From positions 14,060,909 through 14,124,908 of the forward strand of contig NW_004624778.1 in assembly GCF_000247695.1 (NCBI RefSeq): DNA of 64,000 nt, given 5' to 3'. A model generated the notes under the pieces. It had not been told where the DNA came from. It saw nothing but the letters and a program-made list of their open reading frames with translations, and made no database searches. Of the stretch, positions 24,013 to 35,390 are shown in pieces. Origin of the DNA: Heterocephalus glaber (taxonomy: Eukaryota; Chordata; Mammalia; Rodentia; Bathyergidae). Each line of letters begins with the position of its first letter. The first letter of the stretch is position 1. Made by a program: the position numbers and the translations under genes.

Positions 24013-24527
24013 GAGAGGACCAGAGAGACCTCCTTCTGGGTCAGCCAGAAAGAACAGTCAGATATGAACAGTTGCTTCTGTATTCAGCATCGAGGCCTGC
24101 TCAGTTAAGGTTCATTTAAAATAACAAGAACAAAACTTCTGGGCATTTCTCTCTGAACTTGTAAATAATTCAACCACAGCACAGTCTAAAGTTTTGTCCA
24201 ATTCTAATCCTACCTTGGACCAGTGGTTCTGCCCTTTAGCTCGTGTCATCAGTTTTGCACTGGAATTATCTGAGCTCTTGACTTATGTGTGAGTGCTTTG
24301 AGGATGAGATGACTTCTTGCCCAACTTCGCCCCATTGTGGGAGCAGAGATTTACACCTAAGGAGATTTTTAAAATACTTAAATGTTGTTACATATTCGTA
24401 GTTTAATTAAACCAATACATTGAGAAACTTTTTGTAAGACAATCTGATTTTAAACTAGATGTTTTATGCATACATCCATGCAAGACAGTTTTATGTGTAG
24501 GCAGCTGAACTTCAAATTGCAATTTGA

Positions 24528-24654
24528 GGTGGGCATGGTAGTACATGCTTGTAATCCCTGCACTCTAAGAGGCTGAAGCAGGAGGATTGCAAGTTTTAGC
24601 CCAGCCTGGGAAATTTAGCAACTTGGTGGCACCCTTTCTTAAAATAAAAAAGAA

Positions 24655-24705
<51 letters not shown>

Positions 24706-24778
24706 AAGGCAGGCTAGCAAGCTAGGGATGGAGCTCAGTGGGAAAGCCCTAGGTTCAATCTGAACTACTGAGAAAAGA
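24528..24778 (+). mobile_element. B1-dID dimeric SINE with GA microsatellite in the linker
   Basis: B1 arm (GGTGGGCATGGTAGTACATG to CTTTCTTAAAATAAAA), then a (GA)n run at about 24655-24702, then a dID arm (CTAGGGATGGAGCTCAGTGG, AGCCCTAGGTTCAATC). The microsatellite appears to have grown from the A-rich linker. Confidence 0.82.
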
Positions 24779-24784
24779 AAGTTG

Positions 24785-27090
24785 CAACTTGGCTTCTAGC
24801 CCCAGCTCTGACACTGAAAAGGTGGGGAGCCTTTGCATCTCTCAGCTTATCTGATTCCCCCATCCTTCAACTAGAGGCACCTGCCCAGCTTATCTCATAG
24901 GCCTGTGTGGAAAGGGATCAACTGAGGTGAGTGAAAGTGCTTTTAAAGTCTTAGGAATGCTACAAATCCAGGGGGCTCCTTTGTATATCACTTCTTACCA
25001 TTGTTCCCTCTGCTGTGCAGTCTTGGCTGTTTAACTGTGATCTAGTCTTTGTTTAGTCTTTTGTTTAGTCTTTGTTTGATCTACTTTTTTACACAAACGT
25101 GTAAGACAGAGATTTACTCCTGTGCTGAGCTTGCAAAAGGAAATCAACTTCCTTTAAAGCTCTTCAGGGAAATACTTAGTCTGTAAGTGCCTTGAGATCA
25201 AGTCACAGAGCCCTTGATATCTGATAATAAAATTAATAGACTCATGGGAAAGGGGAACAGAGGGCACACAACACTGCCATCATCATCCAAATGTAGACTT
25301 TGGTACATGGACCATTTCAGAGCAAGACAAATACTTATTAACTCTTAAGAGGTTCAAAGTGTCACTCTAAGCCAAACCACATCTTTCTTGTATTATAAAA
25401 GTGCAGCTAATTTTTGGACCAAAGCACAGGATCTTATCTTTATCACTGTTTCAACTTTACAAAATCACGACCTTTAGGAAAAAAGTATGGGCTAGATTCA
25501 AGGACAGCGAAATTTAGTGGTAACAGTTTTGGGACAGGAGCAGGTCAAAGCCAGAGCCTGAGAAATGTCTCTGGGACTCTTATTGCTAGCTGGTGACAGT
25601 GCCGTTAATCAGGTGTTCTTGCCTGGAAACTCTTAGGTGTTCCTGGTGGCCAGCACTTGCCACCCTTTGTATAATCCAACTTTCCAGCCCCAAACCATAC
25701 CAAGGACAGAAACGAGGTTAGGGTTTGCATGCCGGGCTTGTGGATCACTTCTTCCCTTACACTCAGTGCCTACAAACTATAACTTTGGTCTTCTGATTTG
25801 ACATCAAGCTCAGTCTGTTTCTGGTCTGCCACATCCTCCATCTCCAAGGTCCTTAGAAGCATGGTATGGGCTGATCCATCTCCTTCATGCTCCATCATTT
25901 TGCCAGGATACCTCCTGTCCGGCCTGGGAGGCTCTAGACACTGGGACCAGCTCATCCCCGTCAGACACACTCTGTACTCACCCTTCCTTCCTGGCCTCAC
26001 TCACATTTGTTCTGCCACCTGCAGTCCATGGCGTGACCTCATTAATGGAGAAAGTGAAAGCTCAGAAGGAAGGCGCTAAGGAGTCTCCTTGCTCAGTGTC
26101 ATTCCTAACACATCATTTTTAGCTTCAAACAACTTACGGAACTAATTCTTCATCACCCTCACTGACACTTGTTTTCTGTAAGAAATACAAAGTTATGTCA
26201 GACACTCAGAAAGCCTAGGAGGCTGATAAGAGATACCTTCAGCTTTCTCCCACCACCTATATCTGGATTTCTATCCCACCTTTGGGGGTCCTACTAAAAT
26301 AAGAAAGGGACCTTTGGTAATAAAGCCAGAAGTAGGATAGGAAGCAGCAGCTTCTTTGACATGCTACTGTCCAGGAAATAAGTTAGCAGGTGCTTCACTG
26401 CGGCAGGATGAAAGATCTGATGGTTTTCCACTTCTCATCCCAAGGTTAGCTCCTGATGAGGTGGTGTCACCTTTCCGCTCTCCATCCACGCATACATTCT
26501 TCTGAGATGCTGAGTGTGCTCATCTGGCCAGAATAGGGCTCCTTGGTGAGGATGCACTAGGCCCGCTCCCTTCACCCCACCCTGTTTCTGCAATTAGAAA
26601 CAATGCCCCTAACTCATTGAGGCTGCATTCTTTCTCTGACAGGGTGCCCACTCACTGTTACTAAGGTGTCAACTTATTACTATGGTGTAATCTGTGAGGC
26701 CCAATTGCATTCCATAATATCAAGCCCACATAAATATATTAACCATCAGCCATCTACATGGCACTATCATTGGCACTGGGGTTCCAGCATGGAGCAAGCC
26801 AGTATCTACCCACAGGAGTCTCACATCTTAGAGGAGGAGTCAGACACTGAGCAATTGATCACATAACATTTCAATTATAAGAGCAGTATGTACTGTGCAA
26901 GAGGAGCCCTAGGCAATTAGAAAGTCCACACAAGGGAACCCAGCAGAGTGATATTCAGGAAGTGACATTCCATCCACTCTGAAAATTTGTGAGGCTTGGT
27001 AAGTCCAGAAAGGAGCCAAGAGTGTTCGAGAAAAAGATGAGCATGTTTATGACTGCACTAAGGTAGAGACACACAGAGAATCTTCCATGA
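24785..27090. other. Intergenic DNA, no gene recognised
   Basis: About 2.3 kb with no confident exon or repeat. ORFs of 60-93 codons on either strand lack recognisable motifs. Confidence 0.5.
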
Positions 27091-27104
27091 CTGGAGTTGT
27101 GCTA

Positions 27105-27690
27105 GTTAATTGTCAGCTGACTGGATGAAGAGACTTCTGGAGAGGTGATTGGATCATGGGGGTGCTATATTCATCAGTGGATTCATCCACTAATGTTCAT
27201 AGCTGAATGTGCTCTTAGGAGTTGGGGCTCTTGGAGGAGGTAGATCACCCAGGTGTGCCTTTAGAGGATGTATCTCTCTCTTTTTAATTTTTATTTTTAT
27301 GAGTACATGTTTGCAGTACATAATGATTGCATTCCTCATGGGGCCTTGGTACATGTACATAGCACATCTTAATTCTTTTTATATCCCCTTTCCCTGCTCT
27401 CTCTCTCTCCCCTCCCTCCATCTCCCTCTCTCCACTTCCCATTTGTGAAAGACCTATCTCCCTGCTTCCTGGAGGGCCTATCTCTTGCAGGTGCTCTTCC
27501 TTAGTGCTCTGCTTCCTGGCCACCAAAAGTGAGCAGCTTTGCTCCTCCACACCCTTCTGCCATGAGGCGTCTGCCTCAGAGGCAGCTGACCTTAGAGGGA
27601 CTGAAACCTTTGAAACCAAGAGCCAAATAAACTTCTCCTCCTTTAAGTTGTGGATGCCAGGTGTTTTGCTCAAGCAACTGAAAGCTGACC
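27105..27690 (+). mobile_element. MaLR-type LTR split by an antisense L1 3' end
   Basis: Sense LTR blocks: TTCATAGCTGAATGTGCTC, GGAGTTGGGGCTC, then after an insertion CTCTGCTTCCTGGCCACC, GTGAGCAGCTTTGCTCC, GACTGAAACC, AGCCAAATAAAC, TTCTCCTCCTTTAAGTTGTGGATG and a terminal GAAAGCTGAC. This is the same LTR family as the pair at 17.6-20.0 kb, in the opposite orientation. Positions 27270-27450 are L1-derived. Confidence 0.7.
27270..27450 (-). mobile_element. L1 3' UTR fragment
   Basis: Antisense L1 3' end: TTTTTAATTTTTATTTTTATG, ACATGTTTGCAGTACATAATG, TTGGTACATGTACATAGC, and the pyrimidine-rich tract CTCTCTCTCTCCCCTCCC. It interrupts the surrounding LTR. Confidence 0.7.
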
Positions 27691-28369
27691 TGTACGGGAG
27701 TGGAGCGACTTGATGGGAAGGCTGGAGAGGTGAGCAGGAGCCAGGTCACACAGAGCCTTGTAGACTATTCCGTACTTGAGGATTTTTATTCTAAAATCAG
27801 TGGGAAGTCAATTAAAGACTTTAAATTATTAGATTTGCATTTTGAAACTTCAAGTAGATAGAGTGTGGAAAACAAACTGAAAAGGATTAAGAGAACATGT
27901 GGCAGGGCCAGTCTTTTACAGATAAAGGATGATGGCACACTGAAATAAAGTGGTGGCCATGGTAATGAAGAGATGTGTAGATTTCAAAGCCACTTAGGAG
28001 GTCAACAAGCATTAATTGCATATACATTGTGAAGGAAATATTTATTTAACATGGCAAGGATGGTGGAGGAAGAACAAAAGTGTGCACTGGAAGGAATTAG
28101 TGTTGTGTTTTGGAAATATTACATTAGAGGGATGTTAGAAACCACCATGTACTTCATGTGACAATCTGAACCTGCCACAAGACCATGACAAATGCTACCC
28201 AGAAATAGGCATCTGATTACAGACCAGCCTATATATCATGATTCTGGCATCTGGAATTACTGAACTATGTGTCTAAAGACAAAAAAAGGAATTGCTGGGA
28301 AACGTTGCAAGATGGCTACATTAAACTATGTCAAAGCAAAGCACCAGCATACTGCTTAAAAATCCATTT

Positions 28370-29115
28370 TGCAGTGCATCATTTGTTAAGTGAGTCATAT
28401 AAAATAAAATTCACCATTTTAATGATGTGTACAAGGCAGTGGTTTCCAGTACACACACAATGTTGGGCAATCCCCACCACTATCTAATTCTGGAACATTT
28501 TTAGTGCCCCCCAAAACTCTCTGTCCATTAATCAGTCTTTTTCCAACCTCCCTCTCTTCTACCCTCTTGCAGCTGGTAATCTGCTTTCTGTCTCTATGGA
28601 TTTGCCTTTTCCACACATTTCACATGCATAGACTCATGCAACATGTGGTTTGATGGTTTCAGAGAGCATAATGTTTTCAATTTCATCCATGTATGTACCT
28701 GTATTTCATTCCTTTTTAAAGTTGAAGCATGATCCATTGTATGGTTATACCACATTCTGTTTATTCATTTATTGGTGAAGGAACATAAGGTTTGTTTTTA
28801 CCTTTAGGCTGATGTAATTAATGCTAATCTAAACATTCTTATACAAATGCTTGAGTATCTGTTTTTAGTTCTTTGGGAAATATTCCTACGAGTGGGACTG
28901 CTGGGTCACACGGTAATTCCATGTTTAACCTTTTTTTTTTTTTGGTACTGGGGATCGAACTTAGGACCTTGCACTTGCCAGGCAGGCATGATGCCACTGA
29001 GCTAAATCCCCGGCCCTCTATGTTTAACTTTTTGAAGAACTGCTAATTTTTCCCATGGTGACCTACACCAATTTGCACTCCCATCAGCAATGCATTAACA
29101 TTCCCATATCTTCAC
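28370..29115 (-). mobile_element. Old L1 (L1M-type) 3' end
   Basis: Antisense blocks of ancient mammalian L1 3' sequence in order: AAATTCACCATTTTAATG, CACTATCTAATTCTGGAAC, CTGTCTCTATGGATTTGCC, CATAATGTTTTCAA, TATACCACATTCTGTTTATTC, GAGTGGGACTGCTGGGTCA, TTTTTGAAGAACTGC and CACTCCCATCAGCAATG. An ID-like SINE is inserted at 28931-29016. Confidence 0.85.
28931..29016 (-). mobile_element. ID-like SINE inserted in L1
   Basis: T-run, GGTACTGGGGATCGAAC, GACCTTGCACTTGCC, GGCAGGCATGATGCCACTG, GCTAAATCCCCGGCCC. The L1 text resumes after a short duplication of ATGTTTAAC at both edges, which is the TSD. Confidence 0.92.
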
Positions 29116-29116
29116 C

Positions 29117-29330
29117 TCTATGGTTTGAATATGCCCACTACAGTCCATGTTTGAAAACTTAATCCCCACTGTAATTGTGTTGAGAGGTGGGAGCTTTAAG
29201 AAGTGATTAGGTTATGAAGGCTCTGCCCACATGAATGGATTAATGCTGTTATCACAAGAATGGGTTCCTGGTAAAAGAGTGAGTTCCTCTCCCTTCCTTG
29301 CTCTCTCTTCTGCTGCTTTTTTTTTTTTCC
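29117..29330 (+). mobile_element. MaLR (MST-like) LTR, 5' portion
   Basis: CTATGGTTTGAATATGCCCAC, CTTAATCCCCACTGTAATTG, GAGAGGTGGGAGCTTTAAG, AAGTGATTAGGTTATGAAGG and CATGAATGGATTAATGC match MST-type MaLR LTRs. It is cut off by L1 sequence at about 29331. Confidence 0.8.
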
Positions 29331-30010
29331 TGGGTTACTTGCCCCCCCCCCCGCTTCCCCTGCCCTCTCTTCAACCCCTCCACCCCTCCCTATTTACAAA
29401 GACTTTGTTTCCTTTTTTTCATTTTCTCATATTAATTCCATTCCCTTCTTTCCTTTCCCCTACCCCTCCTACTTCCCCTTGCCCTTTGCCCCTTTTCTTC
29501 CTATTTCACATTACCTATTATACCTTTTAGTCCTTATTTACACTTTCAGTTTCTCACACTAGAGAAACTATTCAGTATTTATACGTGTGTCTTATTTATT
29601 TCACTTAAGAGTATGGCCTCAATGTGCATCCATTTAGCAATAAATGTCTCTAATTTCTCATTTTTGATGACTGAGTAGTACTTCATTTTATTTAAAAAAC
29701 CACATTTTCTTTATGCAGTCTCCAGTTGATGGGCATTCGGACTGTTTCCAAGTTTTAGCTATTACAAACAGTGCTGCTATGAACAAGGGTGCACATATAT
29801 CGCTGTGGTATGATTCTTGTAATTCTTTGGGGAAGATCCCCAGCAGTGGAATAGTGGGGTCAAATGGGACTTCCAGTCCTAGTTCTTTGAGGTATCTCCA
29901 TACTGATTTCCACAGTGGTTGCACCAGTCTACACTCCCACCAGCAGCAGATCAGGGTTCCTCTTTCCCCAGAGCCTGCCAGCATTTGTTATTGGTTGATT
30001 TCCTGCTGCT
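29331..30010 (-). mobile_element. L1 ORF2 C-terminus plus 3' UTR
   Basis: On the minus strand 29984-29690 encodes the L1 ORF2 tail: [40 protein letters not shown], then [14 protein letters not shown], ending in IKKMWFF. The next 300 bp on that strand is a purine-rich L1 3' UTR, seen on the plus strand as C- and T-rich sequence with an 11-C run at 29342-29352. It is 5'-truncated at about 30010. Confidence 0.9.
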
Positions 30011-30325
30011 TTTGTAAAGGGATGGTCTTTTTTCCCCCTATGATGTCATTTTCAGTGTGTTTTTGCCGAAAAGCAGTACAAACTCTGATTATTGGCAGAG
30101 TTTGCAATGGTTGGTGTGAAACAGAAGTAGAGAAGCTAAGTATTGTCATTATCTTGCTTAAAGATGTGCAATGTCCATATGATGTGACCAAGGGTCAGGG
30201 AAGAGGAAGCTCCACTGCACGGGGCAGTATATGGATGGGGTGTAGAAGGTGCACTCCCTCAGCACTTTTGGAATGTCTTTCCCTATAGCCTTGCCAACAG
30301 AAGCCTGTCAAGCATTTGGATACTT
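30010..30325. other. Unassigned segment between two antisense L1 pieces
   Basis: About 315 bp including GCCGAAAAGCAGTACAAACT and CACTTTTGGAATGTC. It does not match any repeat I recognise. Its apparent long plus-strand ORF (29713-30288) is a chimera with L1 antisense sequence. Confidence 0.5.
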
Positions 30326-30329
30326 TTCT

Positions 30330-30545
30330 TTCTTTTTCCCCATTAAGTTTATTGGTACATTTTAGGTATACAGTACAGTTACATTCATCATTGGGATCTT
30401 GTACCTTTACATGATGTATCTTGATTCTTATTTTTTCCCCTTCCCCTGCCCTCCCTTCACCCCCTCCATCCTTTCCTATTTGCAAAGACTTTGTTTCCAT
30501 TTTTTTTCCTTTTCTCATATTTTTTCTTTTCCCTTCAGTAGATGA
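30330..30545 (-). mobile_element. L1 3' UTR fragment
   Basis: Antisense L1 3' end with TTTATTGGTACATTTTAGG, TACAGTACAGTTACATTCAT, GTACCTTTACATGATG, CCCTTCCCCTGCCCTC and TTTGCAAAGACTTTG. It shares blocks with the L1 3' UTR at 29.35 kb and the sense copy at 37.8 kb. Confidence 0.8.
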
Positions 30546-30549
30546 GAAA

Positions 30550-31580
30550 TGGTGTCCTGGCATCAGCTGCTCAAGAGTTACATGGACAGTGGACCCTCAA
30601 CTGCAATGAATGGGTGTCCTTAGGGAGGGACTCCAGTACTGCCTGAGCTGGGAGTGTCTATCTTTCTGGTTGCTATCCCTTTGAAGGATTCCCTTTGTAG
30701 TAGCCAGCACTCCTTTCTGGCCATCTGGAAGAAATGCTCTCTGTCTGACTGAACCCTGAGACTCTGCTCAGTCCTGATTTGATTTAACCTCACACTATCA
30801 CCTGGCCCCTTTCCAGCCAGTTGCCATGATGGAGGGAATGCTACATTTGTGTGAGTCTGAGTAGAATCAGCTTGGAATATACTTTTGGCCCAGGACAATG
30901 ACAGAACACTCCTGCTATTGCCTGAAGGTGAACCAATGGAGAAGTAAACAGAGAATCAAGGACTTGTTTTCAAACACAGGCATATTAAAATTTCTCTGGA
31001 AAAGTAAGAGTCAGTGCCACTGAAATCACCATCTCTCCATGCTGAGCATGCCCATTTACCCACTGGGGGCTGTGGAGTAGGACTTCCGGGGAAAAGAGAG
31101 CACAGACATCTGCCGTTGCTTCTTTCAGCTCACAATTATTTTCTGATATGCTAAATTTCCAGAGACCATAAGGGAATTTCCTCACATCTCTTATTTCAAT
31201 GCCCCTCTACCACACCTCTCTCAGAAAACACTGCTTAGGTGTTTTATAAGTCTCTTACCTCATAACCCTCTTCCTTGGGTTCCTGGCTCCTGGTCCCACT
31301 ATCTTTAGCCACACAGCACACCCCTGATGCTCTGGGGCTGTCTCAGCAGCTGCTGTGCATGTAAAATCTGCAGAGCTGCTGTAATGGCTTGTATTCTTCA
31401 TGTGTAAACACATAGGATTAGCCTCAGTGGCATCTCAGACCCTTTGTAGGATGCAGTCAAGACCTAAGTTATTTCTCCCACCTTGATTTCTAAATTTCAT
31501 TACAGTAGGAATACCCCCTTTGCCACATACTCTTCATTCCTGCCTCTTGCTCATGCACCGCCCCCCAGTTTGCTTATTCC
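30550..31580. other. Intergenic DNA, no gene recognised
   Basis: No exon or confident repeat recognised. Confidence 0.5.
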
Positions 31581-31586
31581 TAGATG

Positions 31587-31599
31587 CCCCCCCCCCCCC
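31587..31599. repeat. Poly(C) run
   Basis: 13 consecutive C residues followed by GCCGC. Length may be unreliable in an assembly. Confidence 0.9.
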
Positions 31600-31634
31600 G
31601 CCGCAAAGCCTCATGCACTCATGGCAGGGCTTTT

Positions 31635-31920
31635 GATTGGGAAGGTATAGTTGATGTGCTGTTAAGAGGTGGGGCTTGGTCAGAAGGGTGGGCCACTGGG
31701 AGCATGGCCTGGAAGGGTGCATCTCCATGCCTGGCTCCTCTCTTCACTCTCTGCTTCCTAGCTACCATAAAGTGAGCAGCTACTCTCTTTCTTCCACCAT
31801 GTCTTCTTGCTTTGGAGCCAGCCAATTATGGACTAAAAACATGAGTCAAAACAAATCTCTCCTCTTTTAAATTCTGGGTCTTGAGTACTGTGTCCCAGCA
31901 ATGAGGAAAATGACTTAAGA
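31635..31920 (+). mobile_element. MaLR-type LTR, partial
   Basis: TTAAGAGGTGGGGCTTGGTC, GGTGGGCCACTGGGAGC, CTCTGCTTCCTAGCTACC, AAAGTGAGCAGCTACTC, TTCTTCCACCATGTC, and a CTCTTTTAAATTCTGGGTC..CAGCAATGA 3' part. Same broad LTR group as the copies at 27.1 and 34.05 kb. Confidence 0.65.
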
Positions 31921-32363
31921 CATTTCTCTTTTGACCATTCAAGTTTTTGTTCATTCTTCAAGGTTGAGGTCAGCTTGCATTTCACCTTTGAAAGTTTTCC
32001 TGACCTCTAGCTGCAAATCACCTCTTCTCTTTAAACTTCAGCACTTTTGTTGGGATCCTCAAGTGTCACTTGTCTCCTACTGCATTGTGGCATTGTTGTT
32101 CTGGTATGACAAATGATTTAATTTCTCTCTCTTATTGACTTTTAAGTCCCTTCTGAGAGAAAATCATAGATGATAGATTGCTTTATTATTATTCTCACCC
32201 CATGTCTAAAATTTACTGTGTACATAACAAGTATTTAGAAAACACATGTTGAATGTATGAGCAAACTAATCCTTGCTCTGCTCAAGATGTGGGAACCACT
32301 GTAGTGAACAGAAGGTCATTGCTCTACATTGGTTTTGTCCCCAGCCAAGGCTTTCTTGGGGAG

Positions 32364-32507
32364 GGGGGTGGTGAGACATGGTCTTGCTATGAAGTTTGGG
32401 CTATCCTTGAACTCATTATGTAGTCCATTGGCCTCAAACTCAGAATGATCCTCCTGCCACAGCCTCCTGAGTGCTGGTATTACAGGTGTGCACCACTATG
32501 CCTGGCC
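32364..32507 (-). mobile_element. B1 SINE with internal duplication
   Basis: Reverse B1: GAGACATGGTCTTGCTATG, two CTTGAACTC/CCTCAAACTC units, GATCCTCCTGCCACAGCC, GTGCTGGTATTACAGG and GCACCACTATGCCTGGCCC. Confidence 0.9.
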
Positions 32508-32509
32508 CA

Positions 32510-34050
32510 AGAAAGGCTTTTATCTAGTTTCCTCACAGAGAGGCCTTGACATATGCTTGATTCATTCCTAATCAGCCAGCACCTCGGGCCCATGTCATTT
32601 CTCTGTAACCCACTAATTAGTGCCCTTTGGCAATGGGAGCTCCAGGACTGTGAACCTAGGGTCACCTGTTCTCAGCGGCCGCACTTCCACGGCTCAGGCT
32701 CCTGCTCCCTGGCTTCTCCTCTGAGAGGTGCTGAATATCAATGTGCCAAATGGAGCAGCCTTGCTCCCCAGACACACCTGCCCTTCTCAGATAAGATGTA
32801 CTGCCCCGTCCAACCCCAGAGGTTCATGGCTTTTAAGTAGCTACTGGAACAAGTATTTTCTGAGCTGTATTTCCCAAATTGTGTCAAGAGAGGTTCACTT
32901 TGCCAAACACTCCCATTTGCCTTCTCTCCTTTCTTCATACAGAAACCATCACTTGTCTTTCTTCAGACTTATTGCAGGGATTTTCAGGAATGAAACAAGG
33001 GATTTCTATGCTTAATTATAACTGGAGGTAAGCCATGTGCTGAAATAAATGGAAAGCAGTACCCAAATTCTGAGATGAATTCTTTACTTGAAGATTTTCT
33101 TACTGGATTGGATTCAAGAAAAGTAAACCAGGAGAATATCCATTTTAGACTTTGGCATTCCCACTGAGTAATAGTAAAAACACTGACTTTTCATGGTTCA
33201 CCATGTGGTTACATATTAATTATTTCATTTGACTCTTATAATCACTTTGTGACTTACCTACAGAAGATTTGTCATGGGAGAAGGTGGGCACCTCCAGGCT
33301 TGGGCACTGTGTCCTTCCCACTTAGACTCTTCAGTCTGCATGGAATATCACACATGCACCTGTACATGAATCAGATGTAAATACTGGATGGCTGACAGCC
33401 TAATAACTGTGTTCCTCACTGTTCTTAAGGAAAGCCAGAAAGTGTTCTAGAATGAAACCTATCCTGAAGAAAATGACTGGCCATGTGCCTTGAGAGTCTT
33501 GTACGATCCAGATAACCTAAGCTGAGGTGTAAGAACCTAGAGCTGTGGGCTGGGCAGGTGGGCAGTTGTCTTGATGAAGCAGCGTCCCTGGTTTTATCTG
33601 CAGTGCTGCCTCCCGCCTGCCTGCACTGAGGACCAGCGTCCCTTTGCCCGGATGACATGACCCCTCCCCAGATTTGACAGCTTCCTGCCTCTCTTTCCAT
33701 GCAATGTTCTCTCAGTAGATGGGAGTTAACTATATATATATATTTCAGTTCGCATAAAGAAAGGCCTCTGACCTGAATTTTGCCACAGAGGTACTTGCTG
33801 TTTTTTGTCCTGTGTCATTTGGGTAAAGGTGCTTTGGACCACAGGGAAAGACCCTGATACTTCCCATGGCCTACATTATTCAATGTTGCTCTTTTTATCT
33901 TTGCAGAGGAGAAAACTGGGGCCCAAGAAGAGTGCTGACACACACATACAAAGAAATGACAATAATTCACTTATAGCTAAATGTCAAATTTCCTTCCAAG
34001 ATTCCTGGCAGCTTGAGTTCAAAGGGAAACATGATGGGTTACATATAGAA
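32510..34050. other. Intergenic DNA, no gene recognised
   Basis: No convincing exon. A short (TA)n run lies at about 33731-33742. Overlapping ORFs of up to 97 codons have no recognisable motifs. Confidence 0.5.
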
Positions 34051-34053
34051 CTC

Positions 34054-34659
34054 TGTTATAGGTTGGATCTTAAATGTCCCCAGAAGGCCTGGTGTTGAAG
34101 GCTTGGTTGCCAGCCTGTAGCACTGTTGGGAGGGTGAGTAACTTTTAGGTGTTGCCTAGTAGAAAGAAGTTAGGTAATTGAGGCTGTGCCGTTGAAGGGG
34201 ATATTGGAGCCCTCCCCGCCTTCTCTTCTCATCCTGTCCCATCCTATCTCGTGCCTTCCCTTCCTTTCCCTTCCCTTTTCTTCCTATCCCTTCCTTTCCC
34301 TTCTTTTGCACCCTCTGCTTCTCTCCCCGCTCCTCTCCTCCCCTTTTATCACCTCTCCTCTCCTTTCCTCTTCTCCCTTCCCTTCCATCTTTCTCTTCCT
34401 TCTCGTCTTCACTTTCCCCTCCCTCTCCTTCCTCCTTCCCCTCTTTTTCACTTCCTTCTTCCTTCTTCACTCCCTCCTCCTCCCTCCCCTCTTCCTGGAT
34501 GCCATAAGGTGAGGAACTTTCCTCCCTATATGCTCTCTGCCATGACATCCTGTCTTACCCCAGACCCAAAGCATGAACTGAGATCTCTGAAACATTTTTC
34601 TTCTTTTAAGTTGTTTATCTCAGGTATTTTGTCACAGCAATGGAAAGCTGACTAATACA
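34054..34659 (+). mobile_element. MaLR-type solo LTR with expanded pyrimidine tract
   Basis: Starts TGTTATAGGTTGGATCTTA and ends AAAGCTGACTAATACA. Internal blocks include GAAGGCTTGGTTGCC, GTTAGGTAATTGAGGC, AAGGGGATATTGG, TGCCATAAGGTGAGG, TTCTTTTAAGTTGTTTATC and AGGTATTTTGTCACAGC. A 5-bp TSD with one mismatch flanks it (AACTC at 34049-34053, ACCTC at 34660-34664). It is about 170 bp longer than the LTR pair at 17.65-19.97 kb because of the pyrimidine tract. Confidence 0.82.
34205..34495. repeat. Long pyrimidine-rich tract (C/T strand bias)
   Basis: About 290 bp, overwhelmingly C and T on the plus strand, with CCCTTCC, CTCCTC and TTCC motifs. The K/E/G/R-rich minus-strand ORF and L/P/S/F-rich plus-strand ORFs here are artefacts of this composition. 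Confidence 0.95.
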
Positions 34660-34729
34660 ACCTCATTTTTGGAAATTAGAAACACTTGCTAGTTTTTCAG
34701 GTATATGTACTTCTGGGACCAACCCCCTT

Positions 34730-35215
34730 ACCCACTATTTTATTTCCTTTCCTTCACAGAAAATTTTATTGTTTAAAAATTATAAATTTATGAAATTATT
34801 ATAAAGTAATAATGCTAATTTTAAAACACAGAAAAATGCAACATTTAAGAGGTGCCCCTTTAACTTTTGATATTTTATGTATTTATTTCTTGCCTTTCTC
34901 TTTATATATAAATAATATATTTTATACATCACAGGTTTATAACCATATTTTATAGCTTGCTTTTTAACTTGATGCATCATAAGCATTACTTTCCTGTCAT
35001 TAAAAATTCTTTCAAATATTATGTATATTTGGAACACCATTCCATCATGAAGACATACAATATTTTATTTAACAATTTTGTATGATATTTACATTGTTGC
35101 CAATGTTTCTTTATTATAAATAAAGCAGCAATTATCATCCTTATACCTAAATCTTTGTCAGTATCTCTAATTGTTTCCTTTGAGTATAGCCCTCGAAGTA
35201 AAAAATTTAGGTCCA
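34730..35215 (-). mobile_element. Possible old L1 3' fragment
   Basis: AT-rich antisense-type text such as TAAGCATTACTTTCCTGTCA, TTTGGAACACCATTCCATC, and ATTGTTGCCAATGTTTCTTT..AATAAAGCAGCAATTATCAT resembles decayed L1 3' ends, but no diagnostic block is present. Confidence 0.35.
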
Positions 35216-35390
35216 AGCTCAGAACATTTCAACACACTTCACTGTATGATACACACTCCATCAAGACTTCTTGAAAGAATGGTCTTATGTGATGCTCGGT
35301 TTTCTTCTCCCTTTTCTCCCCAGTTCAGCCATGTCTTGCTTTTGCCGCGCCTTCCAGCCTCTCTAAAGTGGCTCTCACACTTGACCTCTT

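Noticed and set aside
29713..30288. 191-codon plus-strand ORF
   Set aside because: Its first half is the reverse complement of the L1 ORF2 C-terminus, so it is an antisense chimera.
34156..34548. K/E/G/R-rich minus-strand ORF that looks like a charged low-complexity protein
   Set aside because: It is a translation of a pyrimidine tract inside an LTR.
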